Shown in pieces: positions 23,121 through 26,912 of a stretch of DNA of 26,912 nucleotides. The notes under the pieces are model-generated. The model was not told where the DNA came from, did no database searches, and saw only the letters and a list, made by a program, of their open reading frames with translations. The position numbers were made by a program, and so were the translations under genes. The first letter of the stretch is position 1, and every line of letters begins with the position of its first letter. The DNA comes from Calditrichia bacterium. Lineage in GTDB: Bacteria; Calditrichota; Calditrichia; RBG-13-44-9; J042. Where the stretch lies: positions 1-26,912 of the forward strand of contig JAUIFT010000001.1 of assembly GCA_030430345.1 (NCBI GenBank). Direction: 5' to 3'.

Positions 23121-23258
23121 TTACCCGCAAAACACGCGAAAATAAAAGTTAAAAGAATATAGGATAATTTTAAGGAATAAAGACAGTTTTCGAGTCAGGT
23201 TAGTATCTGTTTGTAAGTTGTATCTTTTTTCCGCGTGTTTTGCGTATTTCGCGGGCAA
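23121..23258. repeat. GCAAAACACGCGAA-type inverted repeat
   Basis: GCAAAACACGCGAA (23127-23140) and its reverse complement at 23230-23243 match at 13 of 14 positions, 89 bp apart. The right arm continues with GTATTTCGCGGGCAA, as in dispersed CGCGAAATACGC repeats I recall from other genomes; the left arm lacks that part. It fills the 240-bp gap between the Fur gene and the glycosyltransferase stop and may separate the convergent transcripts. Confidence 0.5.
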
Positions 23259-23323
23259 TAAAGTGTAAAAATCCTGGTCGCGATAAATTCTACATTTAAC
23301 GATCCTTTAAATTACCAGTGCCA

Positions 23324-24361
23324 TCACTTGTAATACCGTTTCGTAAAGCCGGTAAATTCTCCCCGCCCGAAAATTACCCGGGAAATATATGCAGTGATAA
23401 ATCCCAGGCCATATCCAATAATCTGGATCGGCATTACCAGCGGCACCAGGTAGAGCATTTGGATATTCCCGTATTGCAACATCGCATGCGCGCCGGAGAG
23501 CAGTAACACCGCAATGCCGGCTAGAAACAACCATTTCGATATCCCCCATACTGCCGGCACAAGGACACTGACCAGAACGAGTAGTAGCAAGGCCAATGTT
23601 GCCAGTGCCGGTAAGGCCTGCACCAGTTCCAGCATCTTCTCATCGATTTTATAGAGATTAATGCGGGCAACGCCCCAATTAAAAACCTGCCGGTAAAACT
23701 TTCGGATAGAGGTGCGCCGTTTGTGAAAAACAATCGCATCTTCGATTAACACCACTTTTGCCCCGCTTTCGATGATGCGGTGGCTGAACTCAATATCCTG
23801 CCCATGACGCAGCTTTCCGAATCCACCAATATTTTCGTAAACTTCTCGGGATAATCCCATATTGAAGCTGCGCGGATAATACTTCCCCAGCCGTTTCTTT
23901 TTATGCCCCCTTATCCCGCCGGTGGTTATAAATGACGTCATCGAGTAGTTGATCGCTTTTAGTAATGGTGGAAAATCTTTCCGGTAGGAATCCGGGCCAC
24001 CGAAAGCGTCGGCAGCTTCCGCCTGCAAGCCTTCGTCTATTGCTTTTAACCAGCCGGGATCGACAGTACAATCGGAATCGATAAAGATAAAAAAGTCGCC
24101 CCGCGCTTTCATCATGCCCATATTACGGGCCGCGCCCGGGCCCTGGTTTTCCTGTGGATAAAAATGTAATTCGAATGGTGAGTTTGCCTGGAAGGATTTT
24201 ACATAACTCGCAGTGCCATCGGTAGAACCATCATCAGCGATGATCAGCTCGTATCTTTCCCGGGGAAAGTTCAGCTTGCCAAAGGAGCCCAGTAAAGCCC
24301 GAATTTCATCTTCACGATTATAGGAGGGAACTATTACAGAAAAGAACTCATATCGTTTCAT
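23324..24361 (-). CDS. Family 2 glycosyltransferase with C-terminal membrane helices
   Basis: 345 residues. The GT-A fold begins FFSVIVPSYNREDEIRALL (6-24), has the nucleotide loop IIADDGSTDGT (40-50), the DXD-type DSD at 95-97 in FFIFIDSDCTVD, and the acceptor/base region GKLRHGQDIEFSHR (182-195, Asp189). It should transfer a sugar from a nucleotide donor to an envelope glycan acceptor on the cytoplasmic face. From about 253 to 325 lie two to three hydrophobic segments, placing it at the inner membrane. Its ATG overlaps the TGA of the upstream glycosyltransferase by 4 nt (ATGA), so the two are translationally coupled. Donor and acceptor are unknown. Confidence 0.9.
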   Translation of the reverse strand: MKRYEFFSVIVPSYNREDEIRALLGSFGKLNFPRERYELIIADDGSTDGTASYVKSFQANSPFELHFYPQENQGPGAARNMGMMKARGDFFIFIDSDCTVDPGWLKAIDEGLQAEAADAFGGPDSYRKDFPPLLKAINYSMTSFITTGGIRGHKKKRLGKYYPRSFNMGLSREVYENIGGFGKLRHGQDIEFSHRIIESGAKVVLIEDAIVFHKRRTSIRKFYRQVFNWGVARINLYKIDEKMLELVQALPALATLALLLLVLVSVLVPAVWGISKWLFLAGIAVLLLSGAHAMLQYGNIQMLYLVPLVMPIQIIGYGLGFITAYISRVIFGRGEFTGFTKRYYK

Positions 24362-25281
24362 TCCAGCGTTTCTCGAATAGAATAATTCTCATTTTCCGCT
24401 AATCCGGCGCTGATCATTTCTGCTACCAGGCCAAATCCGATAAATTGGATACCGACAATTATCAGGATATTCCCCATAAAGAAGAGCGGCCGTTTACCGA
24501 TACCGATCCCCTGAAACCAGAGAACCGTCAGATATACTTCGATACAAAAACCGATCATGAATGTCAGAACCCCGACAATGCCGAAAATATGCAGCGGAGA
24601 GGTGCGGAAGCGCGTGAGAAACAGCACGGTTATCAAATCAAAAAATCCGTTAAAAAATCGCCGGATGCCGTATTTGCTTTTCCCATATTTGCGGGCATGA
24701 TGTTTAACAACGATTTCCCCGACACGAAATCCCTGCCAGTGCGCCAGCACCGGTAAAAAGCGATGCAATTCGCCATAGACCAGGAAAGACTCTACCACCT
24801 CACGGCGATAGGCTTTTAAACCGCAGTTAAAATCGTGCAGGCGAATGCCGGTTAACTTGGATGTCACATAATTATAGATTTTCGAGGGAAGTGTTTTTGT
24901 AATGGGGTCATGCCGTTCTTTTTTCCAGCCGGAGACCATATCAAATCCTTCCTCCAGCTTGCTCAGTAAATGGGGAATTTCCTGTGGATCGTCCTGCAGG
25001 TCGGCATCCATGGTGATAATAAATTTTCCCTGCGCCTTTTTAAATCCGACGGCCAAAGCGGGGCTTTTCCCATAATTGCGGCGAAAGCGCACCGCGACAA
25101 GGTTCGGATATTTTGGCTTGAGGGATTGAATCGTTTCAAACATCCCGTCGTTGCTGCCATCATCCACGATGATAATTTCAAAGTCCAGATCCAGGGGCTT
25201 GGTAGCGGCAGTAATTTGTTTCAATAATTCCGGAATCGATTCTTTTTCATTATAAGCTGGTATAACCAGAGACAGATCCAT
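24358..25281 (-). CDS. DPM1/GtrB-like family 2 glycosyltransferase
   Basis: 307 residues from the ATG at 25281; a GTG at 25287 (TAGTG overlap with the preceding stop) would add 2. The N-terminus DLSLVIPAYNEKESIPELL, IIIVDDGSNDG, and the DAD motif at 92-94 (FIITMDADLQDDPQ) are those of dolichol/undecaprenyl-phosphate sugar transferases; RKYGKSKYG (about 198-206) and two C-terminal helices (about 225-250 and 262-287) fit the GtrB/ArnC type. It probably loads a sugar onto a polyprenyl phosphate for use outside the inner membrane. It follows the DUF4292 gene without a gap and overlaps the next glycosyltransferase by 4 nt. Shine-Dalgarno is weak, consistent with coupling. Confidence 0.92.
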   Translation of the reverse strand: MDLSLVIPAYNEKESIPELLKQITAATKPLDLDFEIIIVDDGSNDGMFETIQSLKPKYPNLVAVRFRRNYGKSPALAVGFKKAQGKFIITMDADLQDDPQEIPHLLSKLEEGFDMVSGWKKERHDPITKTLPSKIYNYVTSKLTGIRLHDFNCGLKAYRREVVESFLVYGELHRFLPVLAHWQGFRVGEIVVKHHARKYGKSKYGIRRFFNGFFDLITVLFLTRFRTSPLHIFGIVGVLTFMIGFCIEVYLTVLWFQGIGIGKRPLFFMGNILIIVGIQFIGFGLVAEMISAGLAENENYSIRETLE

Positions 25282-25286
25282 AAGCA

Positions 25287-26099
25287 CTATTCATTCACAT
25301 TGAGCTGTTCGACTTTACTGCTAATCTGGATGGTTAACTGTTGCAGATCGACAGGCTGATTAAGCGCAATTTCTTTATAAAATATAGTAATTCGTTCTTT
25401 TTGATCCAACATGGTAAACTGGACAATCATCGGTACATATACGCCATCAATAATCTGATAATTTTTGAAATCCTGACGCACAAACGCCCGGCCGTCGCGC
25501 AAGGCTTCTACGCTCTCCAGCAAACCGGTTTCCGGGTTGACGATGTAGCGATATTCGATATCTTCTATCACCGTGGTGAAAATACCGTGTAGTCCGTCCT
25601 GAAGCTGTAAAGGCTCTTCCCAGTTCCCGGCGTATCCCAGTGCTGCAAACTTCAGATCCTTAAAGGTGATAGTGGTTTGCATAAAACGATTCAAATAAGG
25701 ATCGTCCACACTGCCGGAAAGAAAATGATTTTCATGCTGATTATACCAGATAAAGCGGGACGGGCCGACGAAAATTTCCCCGACGTCCAGCCCCAGGGGG
25801 CCTTCCACTTTCATAAAGAGCTTTTCCGGGCGCTGCCAGTGGGTCTGCAGGGAGGCGTTGCCGTTAAAGCTTTCCGATTCGACGGAGAGTTTCGCCTTGC
25901 CATAGAAGCTCTGAATTCTGTCAAAGTTTTGACGATAAGCGTCCGGCCAAACTTCCAGCGCCTCCAGGAATGGTTTGATCGGTCGGGCATTGCCACTTTG
26001 TGCAACGCCGGCGGCGCATCCGCTTAAAAAGAGCGCCACAGCGCTGAAGAGAAGCCCTTGCCACCACTTCGAAAGAAAATGTCTTATTTGCCTACTCAT
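25287..26099 (-). CDS. DUF4292 lipoprotein, LolB-like
   Basis: 270 residues. The N-terminus has a basic region, a hydrophobic stretch and a lipobox LSGC with Cys28 (ALFLSGCAAGV), so it should be acylated and retained in the envelope. The body (KAKLSVESESFNGNASLQTHW, RPEKLFMKVEGPLGLDVGEIF, FIWYNQHENHFLSG, GVYVPMIVQF) has the antiparallel strand pattern of LolA/LolB-type lipoprotein-binding barrels seen in DUF4292. In Bacteroidota DUF4292 genes commonly follow a TPR gene, as here (28 bp gap). A role as LolB-like outer-membrane lipoprotein receptor is inferred. GAAGGG Shine-Dalgarno is 7-8 nt before the ATG. Confidence 0.82.
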   Translation of the reverse strand: MSRQIRHFLSKWWQGLLFSAVALFLSGCAAGVAQSGNARPIKPFLEALEVWPDAYRQNFDRIQSFYGKAKLSVESESFNGNASLQTHWQRPEKLFMKVEGPLGLDVGEIFVGPSRFIWYNQHENHFLSGSVDDPYLNRFMQTTITFKDLKFAALGYAGNWEEPLQLQDGLHGIFTTVIEDIEYRYIVNPETGLLESVEALRDGRAFVRQDFKNYQIIDGVYVPMIVQFTMLDQKERITIFYKEIALNQPVDLQQLTIQISSKVEQLNVNE

Positions 26100-26127
26100 T
26101 TGTTGCCCTTCCCAAAGGGTTAAATAT

Positions 26128-26912
26128 TTAACGTCCCAGTGTTATTCTTAAAGATTCACTATCCGGCGATTTATCCAACGCCTGCTGCCAGAAGTTCTTC
26201 GCTTGTTCCAGCTGGTTTAATTTAAGATAAATATCGCCCAGATGCTCGAGAATTTCCGGATGGCCCCCAACCATCTCCGCTGCTTTCTGCACATATTCCA
26301 GCGCATGGACATATTCCCCTTTCTGATAATAGATCCAGCCCATTGTATCCAGGTAGGCGGCATTGAGGGGATTTTTGGAGATTGCCCGGGCGGCCATCTC
26401 CTGCGCATCATCCAAACGTACGCCACGCACGCTTAATGAATAGCTATAGTTATTCAGTATCAGATCGTTATCGGGATATTGTATCAATGCGGATTCATAG
26501 AGAGAATCCAGTTCGGTAAACATGCGTAAATCGTTATAAATACTGCCAAGCGTTGTAATCGTATTCAGGTTGCCGTTATCAAGCTGATAGGCTTTTTCCA
26601 GCGGCACAACCGCTTCCGGCAAACGGTTCAGTTGCAGCAAAGAGTTACCATAGAGGGAAAGCAGGGCAGGATTATCCGGCACTGTTTCAATCGCCCGGCT
26701 AAGCACTTCCGCGCATTTGCCGTAGGCTTCCTGCTCGTATAATAAAACCGCTAGAAACTCCCAGGCTCTCCCGTTCCAGGGCTCCAGCGTGGTCAGTTCT
26801 TCAAAATGGGTTTTCGCTTCTTCATAAAGATTCTGGTTAATGGCAATTCGTCCCATCAGGAGATATGCGCGATCCTTCAGGGCCGGGTTACTGAGCACCG
26901 GCTGCAGCACAT
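26128..26912 (-). CDS. TPR protein (5' end outside window)
   Basis: The frame is open from the right edge for 261 codons to the TAA at 26128; the true start is beyond the window. At least seven tetratricopeptide units are visible, e.g. YLLMGRIAINQNLYEEAKTH, AWEFLAVLLYEQEAYGKCAE, YLDTMGWIYYQKGEYVHALE and EILEHLGDIYLKLNQLEQAK, with the WLG/AYG-Pro (EPWN, DNPA, DNDL, NPLN) spacing of TPRs. It is a protein-interaction scaffold, possibly exported like its counterparts. It is the first visible gene of the TPR - DUF4292 - GT2 - GT2 run; the TPR-DUF4292 adjacency is common in Bacteroidota. Confidence 0.85.
   Translation of the reverse strand, partial: VLQPVLSNPALKDRAYLLMGRIAINQNLYEEAKTHFEELTTLEPWNGRAWEFLAVLLYEQEAYGKCAEVLSRAIETVPDNPALLSLYGNSLLQLNRLPEAVVPLEKAYQLDNGNLNTITTLGSIYNDLRMFTELDSLYESALIQYPDNDLILNNYSYSLSVRGVRLDDAQEMAARAISKNPLNAAYLDTMGWIYYQKGEYVHALEYVQKAAEMVGGHPEILEHLGDIYLKLNQLEQAKNFWQQALDKSPDSESLRITLGR

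Overview
The window looks like chromosomal DNA of a Gram-negative bacterium near the Bacteroidota/Calditrichota (FCB) group. Pointers are several outer-membrane families typical of that group (a DUF5916 barrel, a DUF3078 barrel, a DUF4292 LolB-like lipoprotein) and conventional AGGAG Shine-Dalgarno sites before most genes, which Bacteroidota proper seldom show. A Calditrichota/KSB1-like lineage fits best, but this is inference from gene families, not a phylogenetic result. No tRNA, rRNA, CRISPR array, transposase or phage gene was seen.

Layout. 1-1842 (-): 5' two thirds of homodimeric pyruvate dehydrogenase E1 (aceE), preceded by a large DUF5916 outer-membrane protein (1998-4664, -). 4793-5425 (+): a small predicted barrel, divergent from DUF5916 and convergent with a DUF3078 protein across a 17-bp inverted repeat. 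5496-8023 (-): DUF3078, MscS channel, HEAT-repeat protein. 8194-9651 (+): succinate-semialdehyde dehydrogenase (gabD). 9810-11801 (+): a CsgG-like plus HEAT fusion. 12065-13615 (+): alpha/beta hydrolase and a transglutaminase-like protein. 13907-15757 (+): an SDR oxidoreductase translationally linked to a divergent QueA-like protein, behind a leader that can pair with the SDR Shine-Dalgarno. 15980-17133 (+): arylamine N-acetyltransferase and a YhbY RNA-binding protein. 17152-21900 (-): apparent operon of a membrane HEXXH (M50-like) protein, a TPR-CHAT protein and a FecR-domain protein. 22075-23083: divergent MerC-domain protein and Fur-family regulator sharing two palindromic boxes. 23324-26912 (-): TPR protein (cut by the window end), DUF4292 lipoprotein and two family 2 glycosyltransferases with overlapping ends.

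The strongest leads are the M50-like/TPR-CHAT/FecR operon (two putative proteases plus an envelope protein), the Fur-merC control region with paired TGCAAY-N3-GTTGCA boxes, and the Shine-Dalgarno-sequestering leader of the SDR-QueA-like operon. The non-coding gaps are also notable: several unrelated families of inverted or tandem repeats occupy successive operon boundaries, and some resemble repeat families I recall as widely dispersed in bacterial genomes. No gene-free stretch exceeds 300 bases; the largest (13616-13906, 11802-12064, 23084-23323, 15758-15979) are all described as repeats or regulatory sequence.
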